Shown: positions 16,902-26,919 of the stretch, in pieces
Layout of the letters: every line of letters begins with the position of its first letter
Position numbering within the stretch: the first letter of the stretch is position 1
Source of the DNA: Ruegeria sp. HKCCD8929
Lineage (GTDB): Bacteria > Pseudomonadota > Alphaproteobacteria > Rhodobacterales > Rhodobacteraceae
Direction: 5' to 3'
Assembly (NCBI RefSeq): GCF_013031405.1
Contig: NZ_WPZY01000001.1
Location: 248,001-312,000 of the forward strand
DNA: 64,000 nt
Notes under the pieces: model-generated
Databases searched by the model: none
Told to the model about the DNA's origin: nothing
What the model saw: only the letters and a program-made list of their open reading frames with translations
Program-made: the position numbers and the translations under genes

Positions 16902-18431
16902 ATGGCTGCCAAATCGGGAAGCGGTGGATTCGGCGCGTTTGGATGGGGAATGGTTGCAGGCGGGATAGCCCTTCTCGGTTTCGGGGGGCTGTACTACTCG
17001 GGCGTCTTCGGTCCAGCTCCGGAGCCTGCGCCAGAACCCACCGAGGAGATTTCTGCGCCCGAGGCACAGCCTGACTCGCAGGCGGATGAGGTGACCGAAG
17101 CGCCAGCGGCGCAGCCGGACGCCGCAGCCGAGCCAGAAGCGGAGCCCGAGCCGCAAGCCACGACGCAGGACAACCCAGCCCCGGCAGATGAGCCTGAGGA
17201 ACAGGTTGCCGCTGCCCAGCCGCAGGATGAACAGGCCACGCCTGCCGAGGATCAAACCGCCGTCACGGACGAACCGGTCGCACCCGCAGACGACACTGCG
17301 GTGCTGACCGCCCCTGCGCTGGACCAGATCTTCGTCGAAACCGACGGCACCGCGCTGCTTTCGGGGCAGGGCACGCCGGGAAGTCAGGTAACGGTTCTGC
17401 TCGATGGGGCCGAACTGCACAGCTTTACCGTCGATGATAGCGGCCAGTTTGCCGAGTTCGTAACCTTGCCGTTCAGCGAAGCTGGCCGGGGGCTGGTGCT
17501 GCAAACCCAGGCCAACGGCCAGACCGCCCGCTCGGACGATTATCTGATCGCTGCCTTGCCTGAGCCCGAGGGGCAGGGCGAGCAGGTGGCGGATGCCGGA
17601 ACGACGACCGAGGCATCGGACCCCGCCGCGCCTGCCTCTGACGCGCCTGCCGAGGTTGATGGTGCTGAGCCATCCGAACCTGAGACTGAAACGGAAACGC
17701 AGCAACTGGCCCAGTCCGAAACCGCGCCGGAAACGACCGAAACTGAAGCCACCCAGCAGCCGCAAACCGCCGAAGCGCCCGCCGTTGATCAGACCGCCCC
17801 GGCTCAACCCTCCGACACGACCGTCGCCGAGGCACAGCCAGCGGCCCCGGAAAGCGGAAATGGCCAAATCGCCATCCTGCGGTCGGGCGAAGAGGGGGTC
17901 GAACTGATCCAGCCGCCCGCGCAGGATGACACGCCACGCGACCGGATCGCGCTCGACACCATCGGTTACTCTAACTCTGGCGACGTGCGGCTGACCGGTC
18001 GGGCGCAGCCCGGCTCGGTGGTGCGGCTCTACCTGAACAACCGGGCAGTGACCGACCTGACCGCCGATGATCAGGGCAAATGGCGCGGTGAGATCGAAGG
18101 GATCGAGCCCGGCGTCTACACCCTGCGTCTGGACGAACTGGACGGGCAGGGCACCGTGCTGAGCCGCCTGGAAACCCCGTTCAAACGCGAAGCGGTCGCG
18201 GCGCTTGCCGCACCGAAGCCCGCTCCACAGCCCGGTGCCAAGCCTGATGTGCCCGCCGAACCGCCCACGATCAGGGCTGTGACCGTGCAAAAGGGCGACA
18301 CACTCTGGGCTATCTCACGTGAGCGCTACGGCGACGGCATCCTGTATGTGAAAGTGTTCGAGGCCAACCGGGATTCGATCCGTGATCCCGACCTGATCTA
18401 TCCCGGCCAGATATTTGCCATACCCGACTGA
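16902..18431 (+). CDS. LysM-domain envelope protein with Ig-like domains and Ala/Glu/Pro-rich linkers
   Basis: A 509-residue protein. One hydrophobic segment near the N-terminus ([17 protein letters not shown]) anchors it in the inner membrane. A low-complexity Ala/Glu/Pro/Gln linker of about 100 residues follows; then an Ig-like domain (around [20 protein letters not shown]), a second acidic linker, a second Ig-like domain (around [18 protein letters not shown]), and a C-terminal LysM domain ([18 protein letters not shown], ending PGQIFAIPD) that binds peptidoglycan glycan strands. The long flexible linkers suggest it spans from membrane to cell wall. ATG is preceded by AAAGGAAAAGA. The order anchor, linkers, LysM is familiar in Rhodobacteraceae proteins of unknown role. 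Confidence 0.85.
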   Translation: MAAKSGSGGFGAFGWGMVAGGIALLGFGGLYYSGVFGPAPEPAPEPTEEISAPEAQPDSQADEVTEAPAAQPDAAAEPEAEPEPQATTQDNPAPADEPEEQVAAAQPQDEQATPAEDQTAVTDEPVAPADDTAVLTAPALDQIFVETDGTALLSGQGTPGSQVTVLLDGAELHSFTVDDSGQFAEFVTLPFSEAGRGLVLQTQANGQTARSDDYLIAALPEPEGQGEQVADAGTTTEASDPAAPASDAPAEVDGAEPSEPETETETQQLAQSETAPETTETEATQQPQTAEAPAVDQTAPAQPSDTTVAEAQPAAPESGNGQIAILRSGEEGVELIQPPAQDDTPRDRIALDTIGYSNSGDVRLTGRAQPGSVVRLYLNNRAVTDLTADDQGKWRGEIEGIEPGVYTLRLDELDGQGTVLSRLETPFKREAVAALAAPKPAPQPGAKPDVPAEPPTIRAVTVQKGDTLWAISRERYGDGILYVKVFEANRDSIRDPDLIYPGQIFAIPD

Positions 18432-18442
18432 CGCGAGACCTC

Positions 18443-18459
18443 TGGCCCTGCCGGGGCCA
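18443..18459 (+). terminator. Small hairpin after the LysM gene
   Basis: TGGCCC and GGGCCA are separated by five bases, 11 bases after the stop. No T-run follows, so it may be a weak terminator or an mRNA-stabilising stem. Confidence 0.35.
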
Positions 18460-18488
18460 CGGGTTATCTCTGACCGCAGGCAAGATAC

Positions 18489-20315
18489 GTGATGAGGCGA
18501 TTGACCCCGATGCATTCCGACGACATGCCCCATCTCGACGAACGCCGCTCGGGCTGGCGCACCATCCGCAAGGTGGCGCCGTATCTCTGGCCTGCGGATG
18601 AGCCATGGGTCAAACGCCGGGTGGTGCTGGCCATGGGGCTTTTGGTGCTGGCCAAGCTGATCGCGGTCTACACACCGATCCTCTACAAGGGCGCGGTGGA
18701 CGGGCTGGCGGGCGAAGGTGTGCCGCCGCTGGCGCTGGGCGCGGTGGGGCTGACTGTGGCCTATGGTGTGGCTCGGATGATGACCGTGGGGTTCCAGCAA
18801 CTGCGCGACGCGGCTTTTGCGCCGGTGGGTCAGCGGGCGCTGCGGGCGCTGGCGCTGGAGACCTTCCAGCACATCCACCGTCTGTCGATGCGCTACCACA
18901 TCACCCGCCGCACCGGCGGCCTCAGCCGCATCATCGAGCGCGGTGTAAAAGGCGTCGAGTTTCTGCTGCGCTTCCTGCTCTTCTCCATCGGGCCGCTGAT
19001 CCTGGAACTGGCACTGGTTGCGATCATCCTGATGTGGCTCTTCGACGTCTGGTACCTGGTGATCGTCGCCGTCACCATCGCCGTCTATATCTGGTTCACC
19101 TTCGCGGTCACCGAATGGCGGGTGAAGCTGCGCCGCGAGATGAACGATCAGGATACCGAGGCCAACCAGCGCGCCATCGACAGCCTGCTGAACTTTGAAA
19201 CTGTCAAGTATTTCAATGCGGAAGACCGCGAAGCTAAACGTTACGACAGTTCGATGAAGGCTTATGCGCAGGCGGCGCTGAAAACCGCCTATTCGCTGGC
19301 ATTCCTGAATTTCGGCCAGTCCTTCCTAATCACCTGCGGCCTAGTGGGCGTCATGGTGATGGCCGCCGTGGGTGTCCAGAACGGCGCGCTGACGGTGGGC
19401 GATTTCGTGATGGTCAACGCCTACATGATCCAGATCACCGTGCCGCTCAACTTCCTCGGCACCGTCTACCGCGAAATCCGCCAGTCGCTGGTGGATATGG
19501 GTGAGATGTTCCGGCTGCTCGAACAGCCCTCCGAGGTGCAGGAACGCCCCGGCGCGCCCGCACTGCAGGTCGCGGGCGGTGAAATCACGCTGGAGGATGT
19601 GCATTTTGGCTACGAGGCCGACCGCGAGATTCTCAAGGGTGTGTCGCTGACCGTGCCCGCCGGGCAGACCGTGGCCATCGTCGGCGCTACCGGGTCGGGC
19701 AAGTCCACCGTCGGGCGGCTGCTGTTCCGGTTCTACGACGTGACTGGAGGCGCGCTCAGGATCGACGGGCAGGATGTGCGCGACGTCACCCAGAATAGCC
19801 TGCACGCCGCCATAGGCGTGGTGCCGCAGGACACGGTGCTTTTCAACGACACCATCCGCTACAACATCGCATACGGGCGCGAAGGGGCATCGCAAACCGA
19901 GGTCGAAGAGGCCGCCCGCGCCGCCCAGATCCACGACTTCATCGCCACGCTGCCCGAAGGCTACGACACCAAGGTGGGTGAGCGCGGCCTGAAACTCTCG
20001 GGTGGCGAGAAACAGCGCGTCGGCATCGCCCGTACCCTCTTGAAGAACCCGCCGATCCTGCTGCTGGACGAGGCGACCTCGGCGCTCGACACCGAAACCG
20101 AGCAGGAAATCAAGGACGCGCTGGCCCGCGCGGGCGAGGGGCGCACGGTGATCACCATCGCCCACCGCCTGAGTACCATCGCCGAGGCCGACCGGATCGT
20201 GGTGCTGGAGCGCGGCGAGATCGTCGAGCAGGGCACCCATGACGAATTGCTCGCCCGCGATGGCCGCTATGCCCAACTCTGGCGCCGCCAGCAATCCGAT
20301 GCCGAGGCGGCCTGA
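18489..20315 (+). CDS. ABC exporter of the Atm1/HMT1 type (ATPase fused to permease)
   Basis: A 608-residue half-transporter: six transmembrane helices (about residues 45-330) then a nucleotide-binding domain. Walker A is GATGSGKST, the signature [13 protein letters not shown], Walker [14 protein letters not shown]-loop TIAHRL. The membrane part contains [17 protein letters not shown] and [18 protein letters not shown], hallmarks of the Atm1/ABCB7 group, which exports glutathione conjugates or a glutathione-bound sulfur compound and protects against heavy metals. It works as a homodimer. The start is uncertain between GTG (18489), the adjacent ATG (18492) and a downstream ATG; conserved sequence begins only at about residue 20. 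Confidence 0.9.
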   Translation: MMRRLTPMHSDDMPHLDERRSGWRTIRKVAPYLWPADEPWVKRRVVLAMGLLVLAKLIAVYTPILYKGAVDGLAGEGVPPLALGAVGLTVAYGVARMMTVGFQQLRDAAFAPVGQRALRALALETFQHIHRLSMRYHITRRTGGLSRIIERGVKGVEFLLRFLLFSIGPLILELALVAIILMWLFDVWYLVIVAVTIAVYIWFTFAVTEWRVKLRREMNDQDTEANQRAIDSLLNFETVKYFNAEDREAKRYDSSMKAYAQAALKTAYSLAFLNFGQSFLITCGLVGVMVMAAVGVQNGALTVGDFVMVNAYMIQITVPLNFLGTVYREIRQSLVDMGEMFRLLEQPSEVQERPGAPALQVAGGEITLEDVHFGYEADREILKGVSLTVPAGQTVAIVGATGSGKSTVGRLLFRFYDVTGGALRIDGQDVRDVTQNSLHAAIGVVPQDTVLFNDTIRYNIAYGREGASQTEVEEAARAAQIHDFIATLPEGYDTKVGERGLKLSGGEKQRVGIARTLLKNPPILLLDEATSALDTETEQEIKDALARAGEGRTVITIAHRLSTIAEADRIVVLERGEIVEQGTHDELLARDGRYAQLWRRQQSDAEAA

Positions 20316-20322
20316 CGCCTAC

Positions 20323-20355
20323 CTTCCTCTTGCCTCAGATACTCCCGCCGGAGGC
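20323..20355 (-). repeat. Dispersed intergenic repeat, copy 2
   Basis: Read on the minus strand it starts GCCTCCGGCGGGAGTATCTG and ends GAGGAAG. It is the partner of the element at 14508-14540 (23 of 33 bases identical). It lies 7 bases after the stop of the ABC exporter gene. Confidence 0.6.
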
Positions 20356-20497
20356 TCGCGCCCGTAAGGCGCGAATTTGTTGCGAAAACACAGCCTGCGG
20401 GTATTGACCCCGTGCCGTTCCTCCGGTCATTTCGAGGTCCGCTCATCTGCCACGGGCAGGGGCTTTCATGACCCGACCAATCGAAAGGACATATCGG

Positions 20498-20821
20498 ATG
20501 AAGAGATTTCTCGCAGCGCCTGCCGTGGCGATGCTGCTGTCGTTGACCGCCGCCCATGCCGAGGATTTGGAATTCCTGCTTGCCAATGAAAGCAGCGAGG
20601 ATCTGGTGGAGTTCAACGTCTCTCCGGCATCCTCGGATGATTGGGAGGAGAACTTGCTTGACGGCGGCTACCTCGCCCCTGGATATGAGGCCGGTGTGGT
20701 GATTGCCGATGGTCTGACCACCTGCGTATACGACCTGCGCGGCGGTTTTGCCGATGGCACGTCGGTCGAGGATTTCGGCTTGAACCTCTGCGAACTCGGA
20801 GGGTACACGTTTACTGACTGA
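20498..20821 (+). CDS. Small secreted protein of unknown function
   Basis: A 107-residue protein with a signal peptide (MKRFLAAPAVAMLLSLTAAH, cleavage near AHAE). The mature part of about 87 residues is acidic and holds two Cys (TTCVYDLRGGFADG and LNLCELGGYTF) that may form a disulfide in the periplasm. The text NESSEDLVEFNVSPAS and CVYDLRGGFADGTS is familiar from small periplasmic proteins of Rhodobacteraceae without assigned role. The start at 20498 is set by the signal peptide and by AAAGGA upstream; a frame extension of 10 codons is unlikely. It is transcribed alone and converges with the RND operon. Confidence 0.75.
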   Translation: MKRFLAAPAVAMLLSLTAAHAEDLEFLLANESSEDLVEFNVSPASSDDWEENLLDGGYLAPGYEAGVVIADGLTTCVYDLRGGFADGTSVEDFGLNLCELGGYTFTD

Positions 20822-20891
20822 CGCAGGTGCACGGCTCCGCATCGCTTGCGCCTATGGCATGGGGCGCGTGCGTATTTTCAGCGAGAAGAAG

Positions 20892-20915
20892 CAGCGGGCC
20901 GCGCAAGGCCCGCTG
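20892..20915. terminator. Stem-loop between convergent genes (probable bidirectional terminator)
   Basis: Perfect 9-base arms CAGCGGGCC and GGCCCGCTG enclose a GCGCAA loop. It sits 7 bases from the end of the RND gene and about 70 bases after the small secreted protein gene. On the minus strand a pyrimidine-rich CTTCTTCTC follows, which fits termination of the RND operon better. Confidence 0.6.
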
Positions 20916-20921
20916 ATGGTA

Positions 20922-23900
20922 TCACTCCGCCGCCTTGAGCGGGGCGGATGGGGTTTCGGCCTTGGGCTTGGGGCCCTCATCCCAGAGGATTTCGGTGGAC
21001 TGCAGCTTGCGCGCGGTGCGGCTCAGCACCATGTCGCGCGCAATACGGCTGGAGCGTCCGGCGGTGAGCCGCGCCAGCGCACGCCCAGCCCAGATGATAT
21101 AGGTCGTGGTCCAGACCCGCAGCGCCAGGAATGAGGGCGTCACAACCAGCGTCAGCACCGTCGCGATGCCAAGGCCAAACACCACCGCGGTCGCCAGCTG
21201 CTTCCACCACAGCGCCGTGGGGCTGTCGATGGAATAGCCTCCGCCGATGAAATCCAGCGACAGGCCGAACATCATCGGAGTCAGACCGGCCATGGTGGTC
21301 ACCGTGGTCAGCAGCACCGGGCGTATGCGCGCCTCGGCGGTGCGTACGATGGCCTCGATCCGTGGCATGTAGCGGCTGTATTCCTGATAGGTGTCGATCA
21401 GCACGATGTTGTTGTTCACCACGATGCCCGCAAGCGCCACGATGCCGGTGCCGGTCATGATGATCGAGAACGGCTGGTTCATCACCAGCATCCCGATCAG
21501 CACGCCGGTGGTGGACAGAACCACAGCCAGCAGCACCAGCACCGAGTTGTAGAAGCTGTTGAACTGCGCCAGCAGGATGATGAACATCAGCCCCAGCGCG
21601 CCCATGAATGCGCTTTGCAGGAAGGCACCGGATTCCTCCTGCTCTTCCTGGTCGCCGGTCCACAGCCAGTCGATGGGCATGGGCAGCGGATCTGTGTTCA
21701 GCCATTCGGTGAGCACGGCGATGCGTTCATTGGGATTGACCGGCGCGGTCTTGGCATCGCCGCTGTCAAAGGCGTCCTGCACCGCATCGTTTGACGCGGC
21801 GTCAACCAGTTCGAACAGGGCATACCGGACACCACCGGTCTCATCCACGATCTCACCGGCTGCACCCGATCCGTCGGGCAGCTCCTTGACCAGAGCCAGT
21901 GTGGTTGCGTTCCCGTCAGCATCGGGCGCGGAGACCTTGATCAGCCCCGGCTCTACATCGGCCTTGATGTCATAGTACCGTTTCTGATCCACCCGGCTGA
22001 TCGAGGCCAGCTTGGCCACCGGCTTGCGGGTGACGAAGTTCGACAGCGGCACCAGTCCGTCCGGGGTGCGCACCTTGATGATGTCGAGCGTGCTCAGCAC
22101 CCGTTCCTGCTCGGGCAGGCGGACGCGGATCTCGATCTCGTCATCGCTGCCTTCGGGCCGCATCTCGCCCAGCAGGATGCCGCGCGTGACCAGCTGCACC
22201 ATCGCACCCACGGTGGCCACATCGGCGCCAAAGCGGCCCGCATTGGCTACATCCACGTCGATCTGCCAGTCGATGCCGGGCAGGGGCAGCGAATCCTCGA
22301 TCTTGATCAGGCCCGGCGTCGCCTCGAACTGCGCCCGCGCGGTTTCCGCCGCCAGTGTCAGGTCTTCCCAACCGTCACCCTTGACCCGCAGATGCACTGG
22401 CTTGCCCGAGCCCGGTCCCTGTTCCAACGCGGAAACCTCGGCGACGATGCCGGGCAACTTGACCAATTCGGCATTCAACTCGTCGATGACGAAATCGCCG
22501 TCGAAGTTGGGGTCAATGATCTCTTTCTCGAACCCCAGCCAGCGCGACATGAGTCCGCCGATCCAGCCGTCCAACGGTTCATTCGCATGGGGGCGTTCCT
22601 CCCACGGAATGATCTCGAACTGAACCTGCCCGACGGTATCGGCGGGTGCGCCCTGATTCGACGGGCCGCCCGTGGCCAGCCCGCCTTCGCCGGCAAAGGA
22701 GAAGACGTTGATGACCGCAGGGTGGGCGCTGATGATGTCCTCGACCTGCTGGACCAGCTCATCCTTTTCGTGCAGCGATAGGTTGCCGCGCGCCCGTACA
22801 TAGGTGGTCGCCTGTTCCGGTTCGCTTTCAACGAAGAATTCGACGCCCCGGTTGTTCTCCTGGAACGTCATCACAGTGAACATCACCGCCCCGGCAACGA
22901 GCGCAATCGAGACAATCGGCATGATCGGATTGCCCGCGATGAACTGAATTACGTGACCAAAGGGCGTGTGACTGCTGCTGCGTTCTACACGCGTGGTCTC
23001 ACGCTCGATGCGTGCCGCGCCCAGCGTCACCGAACCCGCAAACGCGCCCAAAAGGAAAATGAGAACCCCGGTAACCAGACCGGCACCGCCGCCAGTCCCT
23101 TCGGGTAGAACATAGGCCGGGTTCAGCATCTGCATCGCGCCGACAAACAGCAGATAGAGCGATGGCGGAACCAGCGCCACGCGTACCCACCAAGGCGTGC
23201 GCATCCGCAACCAGTGTGAGATGCGGTCGAGAATACGGCTCATGCGGCCCGAAACCCCGCCCATGACCGGCAGGTAGATCAACGCCACAACCAGCGAGGC
23301 CGACAGAACGAAGATCAGGGTCACTGGCAGCATACCCATGAACTCGCCCGGCACCCCGGGCCAGAACAGCATCGGCAGAAAGGCGCAGAGCGTGGTCGCC
23401 GTCGATGACACGATGGGCCAGAACATCCGTTGTGCGGCTTCGACATAGGCGTGCATCGGTCCGATGCCGTCCTTGATGCGCTTGTCGGCGTATTCGACCA
23501 CCACGATGGCGCCGTCGACCAGCATCCCCACCGCCAGGATCAGACCGAACATCACGATGTTCGAGATGCTGATCCCCATAAGCGCAAGCAGCACGAAACA
23601 CAGTAAGAACGAGGTCGGAATCGCGAACCCGACGAGCAGCGCGGCGCGGCTACCGAGTGCCCCTAGCACCACGATCATCACCAGTGCAATCGCTGTCAGA
23701 ACCGAGCCCTCAAGCTGCCGGACCATGGAGTCCACAATGCGGCTCTGATCGTTCGACGTATCGACCAGTACCGCAGACTGCAGCTCAGCGGGCCAGCTGT
23801 CCTGCGCTTCGGCCACCGTGGCCTTGATCAGCTCAACCGTGTCGATCAAGTTATAGCCTTTGCGCTTGACCACCTGCAGGGCAACGGTGTTTTCGCCGTT

Positions 23901-24719
23901 GAATCGGGCCGAGCCTTCGCGGTCCTCGAAGGTGTAGTTGATCTGTGCCAGTTCCCCCAGCGTCACCACCCGGTCGCCATTCACTTTGATCGGCAGTTCA
24001 TAGACATCGCGTGCGGTCTTGAACGACGACGGGATCTTGACCGAGAACGTGCCCTGCGCGGTCTCGACCTCACCGGCGGCAATAAGCTGGTTGTTGTTTT
24101 GAACAACGGTGATCAGTTCGGCGGCGGTGACGTTATAGGCTTCAAGTCGCAATGGGTCGATCACCACCTCAAGCATCTCGTCGCGATTGCCCGCGATCCC
24201 GGCCTCCAACACCGCGTCCAGCGCTTCGATGTCGTCCTGCAGATCCTTGGCAATCCGCGCCATTGTCCGTTCAGGCACCGCGCCGCTCAGGCTGACGATG
24301 ACGATCGGGAACTCAGAGAAGTTGATCTCGGTCAGCGTGTACTGTTCCGCGCCTTCCGGGAACTCGGCCTGCGCGCTGTTCATGGCGTCGCGGACATCGG
24401 CGGTGATCGCGGTCTTGTCCCAGCCGAACTCGAACTCCAGCGCCACCCCGGCATAGCCTTCGGCAGCGGTCGAGGTCATCTCCTTCAGACCGTCCAGATC
24501 GGCGAGCTCGGTTTCCATCGGTTTGACCAGCAGGCTTTCGCTGTCTTCAGCAGAAATGCCGGGGAACTGCACCGAGACGAAAAGAGCCGGAATTTCGATA
24601 TCCGGCTCCCCTTCCTTGGGCAGATTGACATAGGCGAACCCGCCGACGATCAGCGAAATCGCGATGAAGGCCAGAACCATCCGGGCCCTGTCTGCAGCCC
24701 AGCCGACGATACCTATCAT
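20922..24719 (-). CDS. RND efflux permease (AcrB/HAE type)
   Basis: A 1265-residue inner-membrane pump component, about 200 residues longer than AcrB. The N-terminal helix is followed by the porter-domain block NLPKEGEPDIEIPALFVSV; transmembrane helix 4 carries the proton-relay acidic residues in LILAVGMLVDGAIVVVEYAD. The second half ends with conserved helices around TGIVALAGIVVNNNIVLID. Extra length includes a hydrophobic segment (GVLIFLLGAFAGSVTL) between the two halves. It works as a trimer with the adjacent membrane-fusion protein; no outer-membrane factor is encoded here. The ATG overlaps the stop of that gene (ATGA) and has GGAGGTGTCGCA upstream. Substrate unknown. Confidence 0.9.
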   Translation of the reverse strand: MIGIVGWAADRARMVLAFIAISLIVGGFAYVNLPKEGEPDIEIPALFVSVQFPGISAEDSESLLVKPMETELADLDGLKEMTSTAAEGYAGVALEFEFGWDKTAITADVRDAMNSAQAEFPEGAEQYTLTEINFSEFPIVIVSLSGAVPERTMARIAKDLQDDIEALDAVLEAGIAGNRDEMLEVVIDPLRLEAYNVTAAELITVVQNNNQLIAAGEVETAQGTFSVKIPSSFKTARDVYELPIKVNGDRVVTLGELAQINYTFEDREGSARFNGENTVALQVVKRKGYNLIDTVELIKATVAEAQDSWPAELQSAVLVDTSNDQSRIVDSMVRQLEGSVLTAIALVMIVVLGALGSRAALLVGFAIPTSFLLCFVLLALMGISISNIVMFGLILAVGMLVDGAIVVVEYADKRIKDGIGPMHAYVEAAQRMFWPIVSSTATTLCAFLPMLFWPGVPGEFMGMLPVTLIFVLSASLVVALIYLPVMGGVSGRMSRILDRISHWLRMRTPWWVRVALVPPSLYLLFVGAMQMLNPAYVLPEGTGGGAGLVTGVLIFLLGAFAGSVTLGAARIERETTRVERSSSHTPFGHVIQFIAGNPIMPIVSIALVAGAVMFTVMTFQENNRGVEFFVESEPEQATTYVRARGNLSLHEKDELVQQVEDIISAHPAVINVFSFAGEGGLATGGPSNQGAPADTVGQVQFEIIPWEERPHANEPLDGWIGGLMSRWLGFEKEIIDPNFDGDFVIDELNAELVKLPGIVAEVSALEQGPGSGKPVHLRVKGDGWEDLTLAAETARAQFEATPGLIKIEDSLPLPGIDWQIDVDVANAGRFGADVATVGAMVQLVTRGILLGEMRPEGSDDEIEIRVRLPEQERVLSTLDIIKVRTPDGLVPLSNFVTRKPVAKLASISRVDQKRYYDIKADVEPGLIKVSAPDADGNATTLALVKELPDGSGAAGEIVDETGGVRYALFELVDAASNDAVQDAFDSGDAKTAPVNPNERIAVLTEWLNTDPLPMPIDWLWTGDQEEQEESGAFLQSAFMGALGLMFIILLAQFNSFYNSVLVLLAVVLSTTGVLIGMLVMNQPFSIIMTGTGIVALAGIVVNNNIVLIDTYQEYSRYMPRIEAIVRTAEARIRPVLLTTVTTMAGLTPMMFGLSLDFIGGGYSIDSPTALWWKQLATAVVFGLGIATVLTLVVTPSFLALRVWTTTYIIWAGRALARLTAGRSSRIARDMVLSRTARKLQSTEILWDEGPKPKAETPSAPLKAAE

Positions 24720-25960
24720 TGCGACACCTCCTGATAGGTCGGCGCGACGGCCACGCCCTCGGTGACGAATTCCTGACCGACGACGATCACATCCGCTGTT
24801 TCTGGCAGACCGCCGATCCACACACCGTCAGCCGAGTCGCGCAGCAACTGGACCGGTAGGAAATCGACCACATTGTTCGCGCCGACAATGCGCACACCCA
24901 ACTGACCCTCGTTGTTGAGCGTCAGCGCCGATTGCGGCAGTAGATGCGCCTTGGCGCCCTCGGCCGAGATCTGGATGGTCGCGGTCTGCCCGTCGCGGAT
25001 CAGCAGTTCGGGGTTCGGTACGGTGATCTCCACCTCGAAAGTGCGGGTGGTTTCGTCCGCCGACCGGCTCAGGAAAGTCACGCGGCCCTGCACCTGCAGC
25101 CCGGTCACCAATTCCGCTCCGGCCATGGCGCCGACCGTGATGCGGTTCACCGCGGTCTCGGGGACGAACCCCACCAGCTTGATCGGGTCCAGCTGGATCA
25201 CGGTGGCGCACAGCCCGCCGGGCTGCATCAGGCTGCCCAGTTCGGCGGTATCGCTTTCCAGCAGACCCTGAAACGGCGCCTCGATGGTCAGCCTGTCGAT
25301 CTCGCGTTCGGCTGCCGCAACGGCTGCGGTCGCGGCCTGGATCCCGGCGCGGGTGGTTTCCAGCCCGGCCTCGGCCGACTTGATCCCGGCCTCGGCGGCG
25401 CGCATCGCGGCCTCGGTCGAGATACGGCGCGTTTCCGACGCATATCCGGTTTCCGACAGCTTGCGGGCGGCGGTGTTGTTGATCTCGGCCTCGGCCAGCC
25501 GCGCGCGCGCCTCATCCAGGCGGGCCTCGGCCTCGGGGATGCGGCTTTCGGCTTCGATCTTGCGCGCGCGCGCCTCGGCCAGCGCCGCATGGCGGGTGCC
25601 GGCATCCAGTTCGCACAGCAGATCACCGGCTTCGACGAACACACCCTTGCGTTTGGGTTCGGAAATCACGGTCGATGTGGTCTCGGCACGCACCTCGACC
25701 TGGCGCACTGCCTTGGTCTGGCCGCGCAACACCACCGCGCTGTCAATCTCACGCGCGACCGAGCGCAGGGCGACCACACCCACAGCGTTTTCCGCAGCCT
25801 CGGCCACCGCTTCGCTTGCCGTATCCGTCGCTTCAGCGTCGACCGGTTGCGCGGCAGCGGCCTCGCCCCGGGCAAAGGCAAGCAATGCCTCGCGCTCGAA
25901 AACAAGAAGATACAAGGCAGTGATCACCAGAAACGCAGTGACAATGGGAATCAATCGCAT
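24716..25960 (-). CDS. RND membrane-fusion protein (HlyD/AcrA family)
   Basis: A 414-residue periplasmic adaptor. An N-terminal membrane anchor (LIPIVTAFLVITALYLLVF) is followed by a lipoyl-like half (VRQVEVRAETTSTVISE), a long Ala/Glu-rich alpha-hairpin (about residues 130-225), the second lipoyl half (IEAPFQGLLE) and a beta-barrel. It links the RND pump to a TolC-type channel. The start at 25960 has AAAGAGG 6 bases upstream; a 28-codon extension lacks such a site. It is the first gene of the operon, with a palindromic site 85 bases upstream. Confidence 0.9.
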   Translation of the reverse strand: MRLIPIVTAFLVITALYLLVFEREALLAFARGEAAAAQPVDAEATDTASEAVAEAAENAVGVVALRSVAREIDSAVVLRGQTKAVRQVEVRAETTSTVISEPKRKGVFVEAGDLLCELDAGTRHAALAEARARKIEAESRIPEAEARLDEARARLAEAEINNTAARKLSETGYASETRRISTEAAMRAAEAGIKSAEAGLETTRAGIQAATAAVAAAEREIDRLTIEAPFQGLLESDTAELGSLMQPGGLCATVIQLDPIKLVGFVPETAVNRITVGAMAGAELVTGLQVQGRVTFLSRSADETTRTFEVEITVPNPELLIRDGQTATIQISAEGAKAHLLPQSALTLNNEGQLGVRIVGANNVVDFLPVQLLRDSADGVWIGGLPETADVIVVGQEFVTEGVAVAPTYQEVSQ

Positions 25961-26044
25961 CTTGTGCCTCTTTCGGAATCGTCTTGGTATTGAACGCTTT
26001 GACGCATACGCCCTCAGATGGGGTCTTATGCTGGACTTGTCCAC

Positions 26045-26064
26045 TCTGAACTGACCAGTTCAGA
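26045..26064. promoter_or_regulatory. Palindromic operator candidate upstream of the RND efflux operon
   Basis: TCTGAACT GACC AGTTCAGA is a perfect inverted repeat with 8-base arms and 4-base centre, in the divergent gap between the efflux operon and the YfgM-like gene. Size and symmetry fit a TetR-family dimer site. A run of eight T follows on the plus strand, but no upstream plus-strand gene needs a terminator here, so I prefer an operator. No TetR gene lies nearby. Confidence 0.5.
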
Positions 26065-26184
26065 ATATTTTTTTTAATCTGCCAACGCAAGCGCCACGAA
26101 AATGACCGTTTCTGAGCCCTTGGCTTGTTGCAAGGGGCGGGGTATGAACGGGCCGGATATGGCCAGGAAAGGACCAGGGCGAGG

Positions 26185-26856
26185 ATGAGCGACACCGACA
26201 GTTTCATCGAAGAGGTGACCGAAGAGGTCCGCCGCGACCGCATGTTCCTGCTGCTGCGCCGCTGGGGCTGGGTCGGTGCGCTGGCCGTGATCGCCATCGT
26301 CGGCGGTGCCGCGTTCAACGAATACCAAAAGGCCAAGGCACGGTCTGCGGCCGAGGATCTGGGAGACAAGATCATCGCCGCGCTGGCCGAAAACGATGAG
26401 GCCGCCCGGGCCGGCAAGCTCGTCGGCGTCGAGGCCGAGTCCGCAGGCGGCACAGCCGTGGTGCAGATGCTGACCGCAGCGGCGCAATCCAATTCCGGCA
26501 ACCCCGAGGCCGCCGTCGAGGCGCTGAACTCGGTCGCCACAAACGGTGAACTGCCCGAGATCTACCGCCAGATCGCGGCCTTCAAGGCGCTGCTGCTGCA
26601 AAGCGACAGCCTGCCCGCCGCCGACCGCCGTCAACAGTTTGAGGCGCTGGCCCGGCCCGGCGCGCCGCTGCGTCTGCTGGCCGAGGAGCAACTGGCCCTG
26701 ATCGACATTTCCGAAGGCGGTGCCGACGCCGCAGTAACCCGTTTGCAAGCGATCATTCAGGACGCCGAGGCAAGCGTAGACTTGCAACAGCGTGCCTCTC
26801 AGTTGATTGTGGCTCTGGGCGGGACGCCCGAACCTCTTCCGGGGCAACAGGGCTAG
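26185..26856 (+). CDS. YfgM-like tetratricopeptide membrane protein
   Basis: A 223-residue protein: a short charged cytosolic N-terminus with EEVTEEVRRDRMFLLLRRWG, one transmembrane helix (WVGALAVIAIVGGAAF) and a periplasmic TPR_21-like helical domain. In Escherichia coli YfgM sits beside bamB and der and is a periplasmic chaperone partner of SecYEG/PpiD. The same order is seen here, so the assignment rests on both topology and context. The start is chosen at the ATG preceded by GGGCGAGG; the frame extends 20 codons upstream into the promoter region. Confidence 0.8.
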   Translation: MSDTDSFIEEVTEEVRRDRMFLLLRRWGWVGALAVIAIVGGAAFNEYQKAKARSAAEDLGDKIIAALAENDEAARAGKLVGVEAESAGGTAVVQMLTAAAQSNSGNPEAAVEALNSVATNGELPEIYRQIAAFKALLLQSDSLPAADRRQQFEALARPGAPLRLLAEEQLALIDISEGGADAAVTRLQAIIQDAEASVDLQQRASQLIVALGGTPEPLPGQQG

Positions 26857-26919
26857 GCGGGGCCAGGCCCGGCGTTGGGCCGATAGCAGCAACAGGACGA
26901 CAGGCGAGTTCAGATTACC

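Noticed and set aside
16683-18290. 535-codon open frame antisense to the LysM-protein gene
   Set aside because: It is the complement of the Ala/Glu/Pro-rich linkers and the LysM gene has a signal anchor, ribosome-binding site and recognisable domains. The antisense frame is an artefact of high GC content.
24944-25993. 349-codon open frame antisense to the RND adaptor gene
   Set aside because: Shadow of the Ala/Glu-rich helical hairpin; the real gene is fixed by its membrane anchor, lipoyl motifs and overlap with the permease gene.
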